The position numbers were made by a program, and so were the translations under genes. The notes beneath the pieces were generated by a model. The model made no database searches. It was not told the DNA's origin and saw nothing but the letters and a program-made list of their open reading frames with translations. Positions 28,435-38,071 of a DNA stretch of 64,000 bases are shown here, piece by piece. Location: contig CAVXIF010000012.1 in assembly GCA_963761775.1 (NCBI GenBank), forward strand, positions 62,001 to 126,000, read 5' to 3'. Source of the stretch: Parerythrobacter_A sp963761775 (GTDB lineage Bacteria; Pseudomonadota; Alphaproteobacteria; Sphingomonadales; Sphingomonadaceae). Within the stretch, counting starts at the first letter, position 1. Every line of letters starts with the position of its first letter.

Positions 28435-29100
28435 TCAGAACAGCTTCGCCTGTTCCGGCCCGTGAACCGTATCCAGCGCATCGCGCCAGACCGACAGCGT
28501 GGCCGGCACCTTGCGCTCCAGTGTCAGCCGGTCGATCGCAGCCACAAGGCTCTCGATACCGGCAAAGCTGCGTTCCGCGCGTGGCACGAGATAGGCGAGC
28601 GCCCCTTCGCCCAGCGCCAGCCCGCGTTGTGCCGCGTGACTCTCGATGAGGTCCGCCAGCATGTCATCGTCCGGCTCGCCGATAGTCAGGTGCAGCGCCG
28701 CGCCGATACGGCTGCGCAGATCCGGAAGGGCGATCTGCCACGGCCGGCGACCGGTCACCAGGAGCAGCGGACGCGCCGCTTGCTGCGCGCGGTTCCAGCG
28801 GTGGAACAGGTCCGTTTCCGGCAAGGCGTCGGCATCGTCGATCACGTCGCCCGCCGCGTCCCCGTTCCCGCCATGCGCAAACCACAGGCCGAGCAACGAC
28901 TTGCCGCTGCGGGGCGGACCGGAAAGAACGGCGGTGCCATAGGGCCAGCCCGCCGGGTCGCGCAGGGCACCAAGCGCGGCGGCATTCGCTTCGCCCACGA
29001 TCAGACGCTGGAATGCCGCAGCCGCGCCATCGCCCCGCCGCTGCGCCTGTGCCAGCGATAGCGGCAGCGGGATTTGCCGGCGTTCGTTTGCAGCCGACAC
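28435..29100 (-). CDS. hdaA: HdaA, DnaA-related regulator of replication initiation
   Basis: A 221-residue DnaA AAA+ homologue lacking the DNA-binding domain, as in Hda/HdaA, which stimulates ATP hydrolysis by DnaA with the beta clamp. It opens with a Gln-Ile-Pro-Leu-Pro-Leu segment (RQIPLPL), the clamp-binding motif. The P-loop is degenerate (SGPPRSGKSLLGLWF retains GKS), and DDADALPETDLFHRWN is Walker B/sensor-like. It follows the secreted protein gene by 6 bp and looks co-transcribed. Confidence 0.87.
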   Translation of the reverse strand: MSAANERRQIPLPLSLAQAQRRGDGAAAAFQRLIVGEANAAALGALRDPAGWPYGTAVLSGPPRSGKSLLGLWFAHGGNGDAAGDVIDDADALPETDLFHRWNRAQQAARPLLLVTGRRPWQIALPDLRSRIGAALHLTIGEPDDDMLADLIESHAAQRGLALGEGALAYLVPRAERSFAGIESLVAAIDRLTLERKVPATLSVWRDALDTVHGPEQAKLF

Positions 29101-29106
29101 GGGCCG

Positions 29107-30408
29107 TTACCGCGAAATGGCGAGCGCGCTGCTGCCCTGGTTGACGGTAAAGCCCCGTCCGCGCAGCGCCGCCGCAAGCTCGCCAATGCTGCCGCCATAG
29201 CTGACGCGCATCACCGACGTACCGCCGATGGCCAGGCTGCTGGTGGCGGCACCGCGCACGCCCGGCGTGCCGCGCACGGCGGATAGCGTGGCGTCGATGG
29301 CCGCCGCATCCGGGCTGGCGAACTGGACCACGAAGGCGTTGACGGTCGCCGCAGCGGGTGTTGCGGCGGGAGCAGGGGTAGTGTCGGCGCGTTCTTCGGG
29401 CGCTGCCGCCGCGCTTTCCTGCGCAGCGGCACGAGCGGCGCGGTCGGACCGCTCCTGCACCTCGGCAGCGCGCCCGATCTCGATCAACCGCTGCAAGGTC
29501 GGGTCGGTGCCCTGCAAACCGACATTCAGCGTAGCATCGGGCGTCAGCAGCCCTTCGGCCAGCGCGCCTGCGAACATCGTATCGAAACGCAAAACCGCGC
29601 GGTTCATCATCGCCGCCACGCCGGCGGGATTTGCACTGCGCAGGGTGAAGCTGTCGAGATAGGTGTTGTCGGGACCATAGCGCCCGGTGAAGGTGCCGCG
29701 CACCGGACCGCCGGGATATTCATGGTCCAGCCGCGCGATGGCAACCAGCACATCACCCGCCTCGTATTCGTCGAGCACGTTGCGCCACCAGCTGCGGCTG
29801 CGGCGCGCGGTCTGGCCGTATGTGAGCAGGAGCGAATCGCCGCCCGCGCCGGAGGGCCGGACATACTCGATACGGCTGCCACCGGTCTGGAATTCCGCCC
29901 ACGCGCGCTGCCAAGGATTGCGCCGTTCATAGACCAGCTGCGTGCCGCCGGTAATCGTTACCGGCACCAGCAGCATCGGCGCGGACCGCGCCCGCTGCCC
30001 CGCCCCGCCAAGGAACCGCTGCGCGCGCGACCGGTCGAAGATAACGCCCAACGTTGCGATGTAGCGGCGCGGCCCGATTTCCTCGCGCTGGATGACGATC
30101 GCCGTCACCATGCTGTCGAGCTGGCTGTCGGATACGTTCGGCCCGTTAATCTTGGCCCACGCCTTGCGCTGCGCCTCGCGCCAGCCGTTGCGCCGCGCAT
30201 CCTCCGCACTGTCACCGGTTTCATCGACTTCGATACCGGCCACGTCGATATCGTTGCTGCTCGCGATGGCGGCAATGCCGCGCTCTCCCTCCACCTGCGC
30301 GACCGTACTGGCGGCAAAGACGGCCAGCGCAGCCGCTCCGGCAAGCGCCAGCGCACACAGAATGCGCAGCCTCGTTGGGCGGAGTAGAAGGGAGGGAAAT
30401 GTCATCAT
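29107..30408 (-). CDS. secreted DUF2066-like protein with C-terminal HMA-like fold
   Basis: A 433-residue protein with an N-terminal signal or anchor (LCALALAGAAALAVFAAS). Region 40-300 holds NGWREAQRKAWAKING and WRNVLDEYEAGDVLVAIARLDH, which fit the DUF2066 pattern. A low-complexity Ala/Pro/Glu linker (about 320-360) leads to a C-terminal ferredoxin-like unit (VVQFASPDAAAIDATLSAVRG). The start is set at the paired ATGs ending at 30408. It is divergent from purM (72-bp gap) and upstream of hdaA. Function is unknown. Confidence 0.7.
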   Translation of the reverse strand: MMTFPSLLLRPTRLRILCALALAGAAALAVFAASTVAQVEGERGIAAIASSNDIDVAGIEVDETGDSAEDARRNGWREAQRKAWAKINGPNVSDSQLDSMVTAIVIQREEIGPRRYIATLGVIFDRSRAQRFLGGAGQRARSAPMLLVPVTITGGTQLVYERRNPWQRAWAEFQTGGSRIEYVRPSGAGGDSLLLTYGQTARRSRSWWRNVLDEYEAGDVLVAIARLDHEYPGGPVRGTFTGRYGPDNTYLDSFTLRSANPAGVAAMMNRAVLRFDTMFAGALAEGLLTPDATLNVGLQGTDPTLQRLIEIGRAAEVQERSDRAARAAAQESAAAAPEERADTTPAPAATPAAATVNAFVVQFASPDAAAIDATLSAVRGTPGVRGAATSSLAIGGTSVMRVSYGGSIGELAAALRGRGFTVNQGSSALAISR

Positions 30409-30480
30409 CGGGGAAAACCTGCGGCCTTTTGCCCAAACCCCCGTAGAAATCCAAGCGCGAAAGCGTAAAGGCTGTTGCCG

Positions 30481-31581
30481 ATGACCGGAAAGAGCGCCGC
30501 ACCTTATACTTACGCTGGAGCCGGCGTGTCGATCGATGCGGGCAACCGGCTGGTCAAGGCCATCGGGCCGCTGGTGAAAGCCACCGCCCGTTCCGGTGCC
30601 GATGCGGAACTGGGCGGGTTCGGCGGGTTCTTCGATCCGAAGGCGGCTGGATATAAGGACCCGTTGCTGGTGGCCGCGAATGACGGTGTCGGCACCAAGC
30701 TGAAACTGGCCATCGACCATAACCGCCACGATACCGTCGGCATCGACCTGGTCGCGATGTGCGTCAACGACCTGATCGTGCAGGGTGCCGAACCGCTGTT
30801 CTTCCTCGACTATTTTGCGACCGGACGGCTGGAAACGGGCGTGGCGGAACGGGTGGTTGCCGGGATCGCCGAAGGGTGCAAGGATGCGGGTTGTGCGCTG
30901 ATCGGCGGCGAGACGGCGGAAATGCCGGGCATGTATTCGCAAGGCGATTACGACCTTGCCGGATTCTCCGTCGGCGCGGTGGAGCGTGGCGAGCAGCTGA
31001 CGGGCGGGCGCGTGGCGGCAGGGCAAGTGCTGCTTGGTCTTGCCTCGTCCGGCGTGCATTCCAACGGCTTTTCGCTCGTCCGGCGGCTGGCGCGGGACAA
31101 AGGCTGGCGGCTGGACCGCCCCGCCCTGTTCGATCCCGACACGCTGCTGATCGACGCGCTGATGGCGCCGACCCGCATCTATGTCCGCAGCCTGCTGCCG
31201 CTGATCCGCGCGGGCAAGATTGCAGCGTGCGCGCATATCACCGGTGGCGGGCTACTCGAGAATATCCCGCGGGTTTTGCCCGAAGGGTGCCATGCCACGG
31301 TCGATGCCGACGCGTGGAGCCAGCCGATGCTGATGGCGTTTCTGCAAGCGCAGGGAAACATCGAACCCGGCGAGATGGCGCGCACGTTCAATTGCGGTGT
31401 CGGCATGGTGCTGGCCGTGGCGGAAGACGACGTCGCGCATGTGACCGGCGCGCTGGCGGAGGCTGGCGAAACCGTGCTGCCGGTCGGACGGATTGCGGCG
31501 GGCACGCGCGGTTGCACCGTGGCGGGATCGCGCGGGACATGGTCGGCGAAATCCGACTGGTCCGTGACGCATGATGGCTGA
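30481..31581 (+). CDS. purM: phosphoribosylformylglycinamidine cyclo-ligase
   Basis: AIR synthetase, fifth step of purine synthesis. 366 residues. ATP-binding segments YAGAGVSIDAGN, GGFGGFFD, NDGVGTKLKLAI and GGETAEMPGMY are intact, as are the C-terminal HITGGGLLENIPRVLP and FNCGVGMVLAV. ATG 30481 gives the normal family start. Its last codons overlap purN by 11 bp. Confidence 0.96.
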   Translation: MTGKSAAPYTYAGAGVSIDAGNRLVKAIGPLVKATARSGADAELGGFGGFFDPKAAGYKDPLLVAANDGVGTKLKLAIDHNRHDTVGIDLVAMCVNDLIVQGAEPLFFLDYFATGRLETGVAERVVAGIAEGCKDAGCALIGGETAEMPGMYSQGDYDLAGFSVGAVERGEQLTGGRVAAGQVLLGLASSGVHSNGFSLVRRLARDKGWRLDRPALFDPDTLLIDALMAPTRIYVRSLLPLIRAGKIAACAHITGGGLLENIPRVLPEGCHATVDADAWSQPMLMAFLQAQGNIEPGEMARTFNCGVGMVLAVAEDDVAHVTGALAEAGETVLPVGRIAAGTRGCTVAGSRGTWSAKSDWSVTHDG

Positions 31582-32545
31582 CAGCGCGCGTTCCAGAACG
31601 AAAGTCGCGGTTTTCATTTCCGGACGCGGCAGCAACATGGCCGCGCTCCTTTATGCCAGCCGCCTACCCGACAGTCCCTATGAAATCGTGCTGGTCGCAG
31701 CGAACGATCCTGCTGCGGCGGGGCTTTCGCTCGCTGAGGCCGAGGGTGTTCCGACATTCGCCCTGTCACAGCGCGGTATGACGCGCGGCGAGCACGACGT
31801 GGCGATGGAAGCGGCAGCGACAGACAGTGGCGCGGACCTGATCGCGCTGGCGGGCTACATGCGTATCCTGACGCCCGGCTTCGTGCACCGGTGGGAGGGG
31901 CGAATGCTGAACATCCATCCCTCGCTGCTGCCGCTGTACCCCGGCCTCGACACCCACGCCCGTGCCATCGCAGCGGGCGATACGCAAGCAGGCGCGACTG
32001 TGCATCTGGTTACGGAGGAGCTGGATGCGGGCGAAGCGCTCGGACAGGCGACGGTCGCGATTAGCCCGGAGGACACGCCGGAGACGCTGGCCGCGCGGGT
32101 GCAATATGCCGAGCACCAGCTCTATCCCGATACGCTGGCACGTTACGTTTCGCGCACCGGCGATGCGGCGCATTTGCTCGAACGGGTCCGCGCAATGGCG
32201 CTCGCCTTGCCGTCAACGCACGAGCGGGAAAGTCATGGATCGGCAGGCTGGCGAGTCGGCTCGGAGAAAACCGGCAAGTATTTCGCCTATTTCCTCGATC
32301 GCCATCACGGCAGCGCGCATGTTGCCTTGTTGGTGAAGACTAGCGGGCAGGACGAATTGCTGGACCTCGTCGAGATGCAGCCGAAAACCTATTTCAAGCC
32401 CGCATATTACGGCGCGAGCGGCTGGGTTGGACTGATCCTGAACCGGCCCGATATGGACTGGAGCCATGCGGAGGACTGGCTGGCGCGCAGCTGGCGGCAG
32501 GTCGCCCCCAAGCGCCTTGCCGCCCGCTACGACGCGGTAGTTTAG
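31571..32545 (+). CDS. purN: PurN fused to an MmcQ/YjbR-like domain
   Basis: Residues 1-195 are glycinamide ribonucleotide formyltransferase: VFISGRGSNMAALL, GYMRILTPGFV, the catalytic Asn-His in LNIHPSLLPLYPG, and HLVTEELDAGEALGQ. Residues about 205-324 form a second domain: MALALPSTHERESHGSAGWRV, then KYFAYFLD, ALLVKTSGQDELLDLV, YFKPAYYGASGWVGL and the closing DWLARSWRQVAPKRL. That layout is the MmcQ/YjbR (CyaY-like) family. The two are in one frame with no break, unlike the many indel-affected genes nearby. PurN alone is normally about 200 residues. The extra domain's role is unknown. Confidence 0.93.
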   Translation: MMADSARSRTKVAVFISGRGSNMAALLYASRLPDSPYEIVLVAANDPAAAGLSLAEAEGVPTFALSQRGMTRGEHDVAMEAAATDSGADLIALAGYMRILTPGFVHRWEGRMLNIHPSLLPLYPGLDTHARAIAAGDTQAGATVHLVTEELDAGEALGQATVAISPEDTPETLAARVQYAEHQLYPDTLARYVSRTGDAAHLLERVRAMALALPSTHERESHGSAGWRVGSEKTGKYFAYFLDRHHGSAHVALLVKTSGQDELLDLVEMQPKTYFKPAYYGASGWVGLILNRPDMDWSHAEDWLARSWRQVAPKRLAARYDAVV

Positions 32546-32964
32546 CCGACCAGTTCATCCTCGTCGAAGAAGTAGTCGATTTCGATCTTCGCGTTCTCGT
32601 CGCTGTCCGAACCGTGGACGCTATTGGCTTCGATCGATTCCGCAAATGCCTTGCGGATAGTGCCCTCGTCCGCGTCGGCGGGATTGGTCGCGCCCATTAC
32701 GTCGCGGTTGCGCTTGACGGCGTCTTCGCCTTCCAGCGCCTGGACCACGACGGGGCCACTGACCATGAATTCCACCAGATCGCCGAAAAAGGGGCGTTCC
32801 TTGTGGACGGCGTAGAAGCCTTCGGCCTGTTCGCGCGTCATCCGGATGCGCTTGGAGGCGACGACGCGCAGCCCGGCGTCTTCGAGCATCTTGGTGACGG
32901 CGCCGGTCAGGTTGCGGCGGGTGGCGTCGGGCTTGATGATGGAGAAGGTGCGGGTCACGGTCAT
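32542..32964 (-). CDS. ndk: nucleoside diphosphate kinase
   Basis: Equilibrates nucleoside di- and triphosphates through a phospho-His. 140 residues: TFSIIKPDATRRNL at the N-terminus, RPFFGDLVEFM, VMGATNP and the catalytic His in NSVHGSDS. Its stop overlaps the purN stop by 4 bp in convergent orientation. Confidence 0.97.
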   Translation of the reverse strand: MTVTRTFSIIKPDATRRNLTGAVTKMLEDAGLRVVASKRIRMTREQAEGFYAVHKERPFFGDLVEFMVSGPVVVQALEGEDAVKRNRDVMGATNPADADEGTIRKAFAESIEANSVHGSDSDENAKIEIDYFFDEDELVG

Positions 32965-33041
32965 GGGGTCGTTCCTTGAAAAGCGGTTTGCTTTCTTTAT
33001 GCGGCGCGCCCCTAACGGCGCAGTGCAGCATTCGCAAGTGT

Positions 33042-33533
33042 TCAGCGCGGTTCGGTAACGGTGAGCTGCGCGATGACGGGTCCATCAGGCTGGCGTTTGG
33101 TAGTCAGGGTCAGGTGCGCGCCGCCGTCGCCCGTGGCATGCAGCATCGGTGCATCGCCGGCCGGTAGCCCGCGCTCCATAACCATGCCTGCGCCGTCCGC
33201 AACCGCTTCGTAAAACGCCGTGATTTGCGCAGGCTCGGCGTCGCTGGCCAGCTCCAAGAAATGCGTGCGGGTTCTGCCTTTAACGAAGGTCGCGCTGCTC
33301 ACGACTGCGGCATCGGGGAATAGCGGCAATCCCAACGGCAGATCGCCGACATCGCCATCGCGCGATTGCAAGGTGACGGTGCCGGATTCCGTCGCGAAGG
33401 TGGTTGTCGTCACCTCGACGCCGTTTTCGCGAGTTTCGGTCGCGACAGAATGCGCAGGCGGCGCGGGTTCGCTCTCGCACCCGCTCACTATCAAGCATAG
33501 GCTGGCCAGCGACGCCACGCGAGGAAGAGTCAC
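33042..33533 (-). CDS. putative lipoprotein
   Basis: A 163-residue protein with signal peptide LPRVASLASLCLIVSGC (lipobox VSGC). The mature part is predicted beta-rich with TRTHFLELASDAEPAQITAFYEAV, a pattern of small exported proteins in this order. It starts with GTG overlapping the holC stop (GTGA), so it is coupled to holC. No known function. Confidence 0.72.
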   Translation of the reverse strand: MTLPRVASLASLCLIVSGCESEPAPPAHSVATETRENGVEVTTTTFATESGTVTLQSRDGDVGDLPLGLPLFPDAAVVSSATFVKGRTRTHFLELASDAEPAQITAFYEAVADGAGMVMERGLPAGDAPMLHATGDGGAHLTLTTKRQPDGPVIAQLTVTEPR

Positions 33534-33964
33534 GCCGCCTTCGTCCAGCGCCCGCCATCCTGCTTCCAGAAATTGCGCTCCAGGCCCTCGCGCCCGTCCA
33601 GCCCTCGCCACAGTTCGCGCGCCGCCTCCACCGTCGCATCGTCGAACAGCAGAAATGCTCGTGCAAAGGCCTCGGACTCTTCCCGCCACACACCGTCGGC
33701 CAGAAACACATGCGTCGCGCCGTTCGCGGCCTCGCATTTGGCGGAGAGCAGGAGCGGCTGGCGCGCCGCGTGTGCATCGCTTGCCTCGCCATTGGCAAGA
33801 AAGCACTCCGGCTGTGCCCACAAGGCCGTGCCGATATCGGCGCGCTGGTCCGCGTCGCCGCTGACCACGAGCGCGCGTTCGCCCGCCGCCAGCACCTTTT
33901 GCGCCAGCAGCGCGACCACCGCTTCCACCGGATCGCGCGACAGCTGGTAGAAATCCACCCGCAT
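33530..33964 (-). CDS. holC: DNA polymerase III subunit chi
   Basis: Chi subunit of the clamp-loader complex, linking it to single-strand binding protein. 144 residues: MRVDFYQLSRDPVEAVVALLAQKVLAAGERALV-type opening (RVDFYQLSRDPVEAV), LLSAKCEAANGATHVFLADG and FDDATVEAARELWRGL. The ATG at 33964 touches the stop of the DUF2256 gene (TGATG), so it sits in a tight minus-strand run pepA, DUF2256, holC, lipoprotein. Confidence 0.9.
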   Translation of the reverse strand: MRVDFYQLSRDPVEAVVALLAQKVLAAGERALVVSGDADQRADIGTALWAQPECFLANGEASDAHAARQPLLLSAKCEAANGATHVFLADGVWREESEAFARAFLLFDDATVEAARELWRGLDGREGLERNFWKQDGGRWTKAA

Positions 33965-34125
33965 CAGCGCGCGTCCCCTGCGCTCGCAATCTTGCCCTTT
34001 TCGCGGCGGCAGCGGTCGGAGCAATAGCGCACCTGATCCCAGTCCCGCTCCCACTTTTTTCGCCACGCGAAAGGCAGTCCGCAGGTCGCGCAGATCTTGG
34101 TCGGCAGATCGCCCTTCTTGCGCAT
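33964..34125 (-). CDS. DUF2256 zinc-ribbon protein
   Basis: A 53-residue protein with two Cys pairs (KICATCGLPFAW and RYCSDRCRREKG) and the central WRKKWERDWDQV typical of DUF2256. In some sphingomonads and cyanobacteria the family lies next to photolyase-like genes, but here it lies between pepA and holC. The ATG at 34123-34125 is chosen because the family begins just before the first Cys pair. Confidence 0.83.
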   Translation of the reverse strand: MRKKGDLPTKICATCGLPFAWRKKWERDWDQVRYCSDRCRREKGKIASAGDAR

Positions 34126-34145
34126 TCTGGCGATGGGGCGGTTCC

Positions 34146-35604
34146 CTATCTTTCGAGCGTGTTGCGGACCAGCCGGTCGATCAGCCGCACGCCATAGCCG
34201 GTTGCGCCCTTGCCCCATGTCGCGCCCGGTTTCTCGGCCCAGACCATGCCCGCAATGTCGCAATGCGCCCACGGCGTGCCGTCTTTCACGAAGCGTTTCA
34301 GGAACTGTGCAGCGGTGATCGAACCGGCTTCGCGCGGGCCGATATTCTTCATGTCGGAAATTGGCGAATTGATCAGCTTGTCGTATTCCGGCGCGAGCGG
34401 GAAACGCCACAGCTTGTCGCCGGTTTCCAGACCCGCCGTCAGCAGATCGTCGGCCAGCGTATCGTCGTTTGCAAACACGCCGCCATGTTCATGGCCCAGC
34501 GCAATAATCATCGCGCCTGTCAGCGTGGCGAAATCGACAATGCGGGCAGGCGCATATTCTTCCTGCGTCCAGTGCAGCGCATCGCACAGCACCAGCCGTC
34601 CCTCGGCATCGGTGTTCAGTACTTCGATCGTCTGGCCGGACATGCTGGTCAGCACATCGCCGGGGCGGATCGCATTGCCGTCGGGCATGTTCTCGACCAG
34701 CCCCATCACCGCGACGATATTCGCCTTCGCCTTGCGCTTCACCAGCGCCAGCATGGCACCTGCGACAGCGCCCGCGCCGCCCATGTCGAACTTCATGTCG
34801 CCCATGCCGGGCCCGGGTTTCAGCGAGATGCCGCCGGTATCGAAGGTGACGCCCTTACCGACGAAAGCAGTCGGAGCCTCTTCGCCTCCTCCATTCCAGC
34901 GGATCGCTAATAGCTGGCTTGGCTGGACGGAGCCCTTGCCCCACGCCCAGCAGCGCGCCCATGCCCAGCTTTTCCATCGCAGGTTCGTCCAGCACGGTGA
35001 TTTCGGCACCGGTATCGGCAAAGCGTTCGCGGCAGCGTTCGACGAAGCTGACGGGATAGATGACGTTGGCGGGTTCGGTGACCAGTTCGCGCGTGAATTC
35101 GATGCCTTCCGCAACGCAGGCAAGGTCGGCCCATGCTTCCGCCGTCCCCTGCGGCGCACCCAGTACGGTTGCCGTCGTCAGCGTGATCTTCTCTTCCGCC
35201 TTCATCTTGGTGCGATGCACATCGTAACGCCATGCGCGCAGCCGCAGGCCGAGCAGGACGGCAGCCGCTTCGCTGGCGGACAGGCCGCTATCGGCAAAAT
35301 CCACCGCAATCCCGGTTTCGCCCGATGTCATGTATTTCGCCGCCAGCGCCGCGCCTGCCTTTTCCAGGTTCGCAGCCCGCGCCTTCGCACTCGCATCGCC
35401 TGCACCCGCCAGCGCCACACGTACGACTTTGCCGTCGCGTTCGGCGAAACTTTCGAAGACCTGCCCCGCCGTTCCCTTGAACCGCGCTGCCTCGGCCCCC
35501 TTCGCCAGCGTGGCCTCCAGCCCGTCGGGCAGCTTGCCCTTATTCGTGATTTGCGCCACGAGCGCCGCGTCCGAAGGCCGAATATCGCTGAACTTGATTT
35601 GCAT
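34146..35604 (-). CDS. pepA: leucyl aminopeptidase (frameshifted)
   Basis: M17 zinc aminopeptidase removing N-terminal residues. The catalytic half contains FVGKGVTFDTGGISLKP, DMKFDMGGAGAVAGAM, NTDAEGRLVLCDALHW and the ATLTGA segment. The N-terminal half starts MQIKFSDIRPSDAAL. The frame changes near 34935: GALLGVGQG then SVQPSQLLAIRWNGG, restored by removing one base in CAAGGGC. Total about 485 residues, normal for the family. It is divergent from lptD. Confidence 0.95.
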
Positions 35605-35704
35605 GCCTGCTCCAGAATTCCTTGAGAAATGGCCGCGCGTCCGTCGTGGCGCGCCGCCTTATGCTGCGATTGCGATTACGCGCGGGCAATGCGATAGGCA
35701 AGCC

Positions 35705-37945
35705 ATGCGCCGCCCCTTCCCTGTTCTCGCCGGACCGGTCGCGGCGGCTGTCCTCGCGCTGGCGGCGCCTTCGCTCGCCATCGCTCAGGAAAAGGGCGTG
35801 CAGGAGAACGACACGACGGCGATGCAGTCTGCCGAAGATCGCCAGATCGCGTTCGAGGCGAACGAGATCGCTTACGACAACGATACCGACATCGTCACCG
35901 CCAGCGGCCTCGTCCTGCTGCGCAGCGAAGACCGCTCGGTCCGCGCCGACCGTATCGTGTGGGACCGGCGCGCGGGCACTATCGAAGCGCAAGGGTCGGT
36001 GCGGTTCGTGGACGAGGCGGGCAACCAGATCTTCACCGAGCGGGTCGAGCTGACCGACGAGTTCGAAACGGGCGAGATCGACGACTTGCTGCTGGCCCTG
36101 CGCGAAGGCGGGCGGCTGGCGGCGCGTGGCGGGGCGCGGCAGGAAGACGGCAGCATCGTGCTGACCGATGCCGCCTACAGCGCCTGCGCGGTGGTGGACG
36201 CCGAAGGCTGCGACAAGGATCCGAGCTGGCGCATCACCGCCGACCGCGTGGTGTACGACCCGGCGGACAAGCGCGTGCGGTTTCGCGGGGCGTACCTCGA
36301 ACTGTTCGGCCAGCGTCTGCTACCCCTGCCCGGCCTTGCCGTCCGCACCGATGGCAGCGCGGTGTCGGGCGTGCTGGTGCCTGACCTGCGCATCTCGCAA
36401 TCCAACGGAGTCGAGGTTTCGGGCAGCTATTACTGGCGGCTGGCGGAAAACCGGGATGTCGAAGTCACCGGCTACGCCTTCACCGAAGCGCCGCCGATGG
36501 TCAGCGCGAAGTATCGCCATCTGGCTGCAGAGGGCGCGTACCAGATCACCGGCTACGCCACGCACAGCCGCCGCATCTCCGATTTCACTGGCGTTCCCAC
36601 CAGCGAAAGCGACGTGCGCGGATATATCTTCGCCAATGGCAAGTTCCAGTTCACGCCGGAATGGAGCATCACTGGTTCGGTTCGCGCGGCCAGCGACCGG
36701 ACCTTCCTGCGCCGTTACGACATCAGCCGCGACGACCGCTTGCGCTCCACCATCAATGCGGAGCGGATCGGCGAAACGTCCTACCTCTCCATCGCCGGCT
36801 GGGCGACCCAGACGCTACGGCTGAACCAGGCGCAGAACCAGGTGCCGCTGGTGCTGCCGACCATCGATTATCGCAAGCGGCTGCCCGATCCGACCGGGCT
36901 TGGCGGCACGGTGGAAGTGCAGGGCAACAGCCTCGCGATCTTCCGCGATACCGGGCAGGATACGCAGCGCGCCTTCGCTAGCGCGCGCTACGACCTGAAG
37001 CGCGTCACCGGGCTGGGCCAGGTGGTAACGTTCACCGGGCTGGCGCGCGGCGACGTTTACAACAGCGACGAGAACGAACTGACCCGCACGCCGACCTATC
37101 GCGGCAATCCGGGATTCGAAGCGCGCGCCATCGCGCTGGCGGCGGTGGATCTTCAATGGCCGTTCGTGGGCGAGGCGTTCGGCGGCACGCAAATTTTTAC
37201 GCCGCGTTTCCAGATCGTTGCCACGCCGCCCGTCCGCAACCTTGCCGTGCCGAACGAGGATTCGCGCGCCATCGATCTGGAAGACAGTAACCTGTTCGCG
37301 CTGAACCGCTTCCCCGGATACGACCGGTTCGAAGACGGCGTGCGCGCGACTTACGGCTTCGACTGGGAAGTCCAGCGCCCCGGCCTGCGCGTCCGCACCA
37401 CGCTGGGCCAGTCCTACCTGCTGGACAAGGACCGCAACATTCTGGTGGACGGTACGGGCCTGAGCGAACGGGTGTCCGATTTCGTGGGCCGGACCGAGGT
37501 GCGCTATCGCGATTTTGCCAAGGTCACGCACCGCTATCGGCTGGACAAGGACAGCCTTGCCATCCGTCGCAACGAATTCGACGCAACCATCGGCAACGAA
37601 CGCACCTATGCCGAAATCGGCTATCTACGCCTCAACCGCAATATCGACCGGGATTTCGAGGATTTGCAGGATCGCGAGGAATTGCGCGTCGCCACCCGCA
37701 TCGCCTTTGCCAAATACTGGTCCGTCTTCGGCTCCGGCGTCGTCAACCTGACCGACGCGGACGAGGACCCGCTGCTAAGTTCCGATGGCTTCGAACCCAT
37801 CCGCACCCGATTGGGCGTCGCCTATGCCGACGATTGCCTTGAGATGGGCGTAACCTGGCGTCGTGACTACGTGACGGCAGGCGATGCGGAGCGTGGCGAT
37901 ACCTTCCAGCTATACTTCGCCATCCGCAATTTCGGCTTTCGCTAA
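35705..37945 (+). CDS. lptD: LPS assembly protein LptD
   Basis: Outer-membrane translocon that inserts LPS with LptE. A 746-residue protein with signal peptide (VLAGPVAAAVLALAAPSLAIAQ) and an N-terminal LptA/OstA-like domain (FEANEIAYDNDTDIVTASGLVLLRSEDRSV-type repeats, about residues 50-170). A cysteine-containing hinge (YSACAVVDAEGCDKDPSW) precedes the long beta-barrel, which ends in FRIRNFGFR-like AIRNFGFR. It is followed by surA, pdxA and rsmA, the same order as in E. coli. Confidence 0.95.
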   Translation: MRRPFPVLAGPVAAAVLALAAPSLAIAQEKGVQENDTTAMQSAEDRQIAFEANEIAYDNDTDIVTASGLVLLRSEDRSVRADRIVWDRRAGTIEAQGSVRFVDEAGNQIFTERVELTDEFETGEIDDLLLALREGGRLAARGGARQEDGSIVLTDAAYSACAVVDAEGCDKDPSWRITADRVVYDPADKRVRFRGAYLELFGQRLLPLPGLAVRTDGSAVSGVLVPDLRISQSNGVEVSGSYYWRLAENRDVEVTGYAFTEAPPMVSAKYRHLAAEGAYQITGYATHSRRISDFTGVPTSESDVRGYIFANGKFQFTPEWSITGSVRAASDRTFLRRYDISRDDRLRSTINAERIGETSYLSIAGWATQTLRLNQAQNQVPLVLPTIDYRKRLPDPTGLGGTVEVQGNSLAIFRDTGQDTQRAFASARYDLKRVTGLGQVVTFTGLARGDVYNSDENELTRTPTYRGNPGFEARAIALAAVDLQWPFVGEAFGGTQIFTPRFQIVATPPVRNLAVPNEDSRAIDLEDSNLFALNRFPGYDRFEDGVRATYGFDWEVQRPGLRVRTTLGQSYLLDKDRNILVDGTGLSERVSDFVGRTEVRYRDFAKVTHRYRLDKDSLAIRRNEFDATIGNERTYAEIGYLRLNRNIDRDFEDLQDREELRVATRIAFAKYWSVFGSGVVNLTDADEDPLLSSDGFEPIRTRLGVAYADDCLEMGVTWRRDYVTAGDAERGDTFQLYFAIRNFGFR

Positions 37946-38071
37946 AGCACCTGGCGGCAAGCGCCGCGTTTGACCCGCACACTCAGCTTGCGTTAAGCCC
38001 TGTCGCCATAACCCGGCAGACCTGATCGACGCCCATATTCCGGGCGCGCAACGACGGAACACATATTCGCC

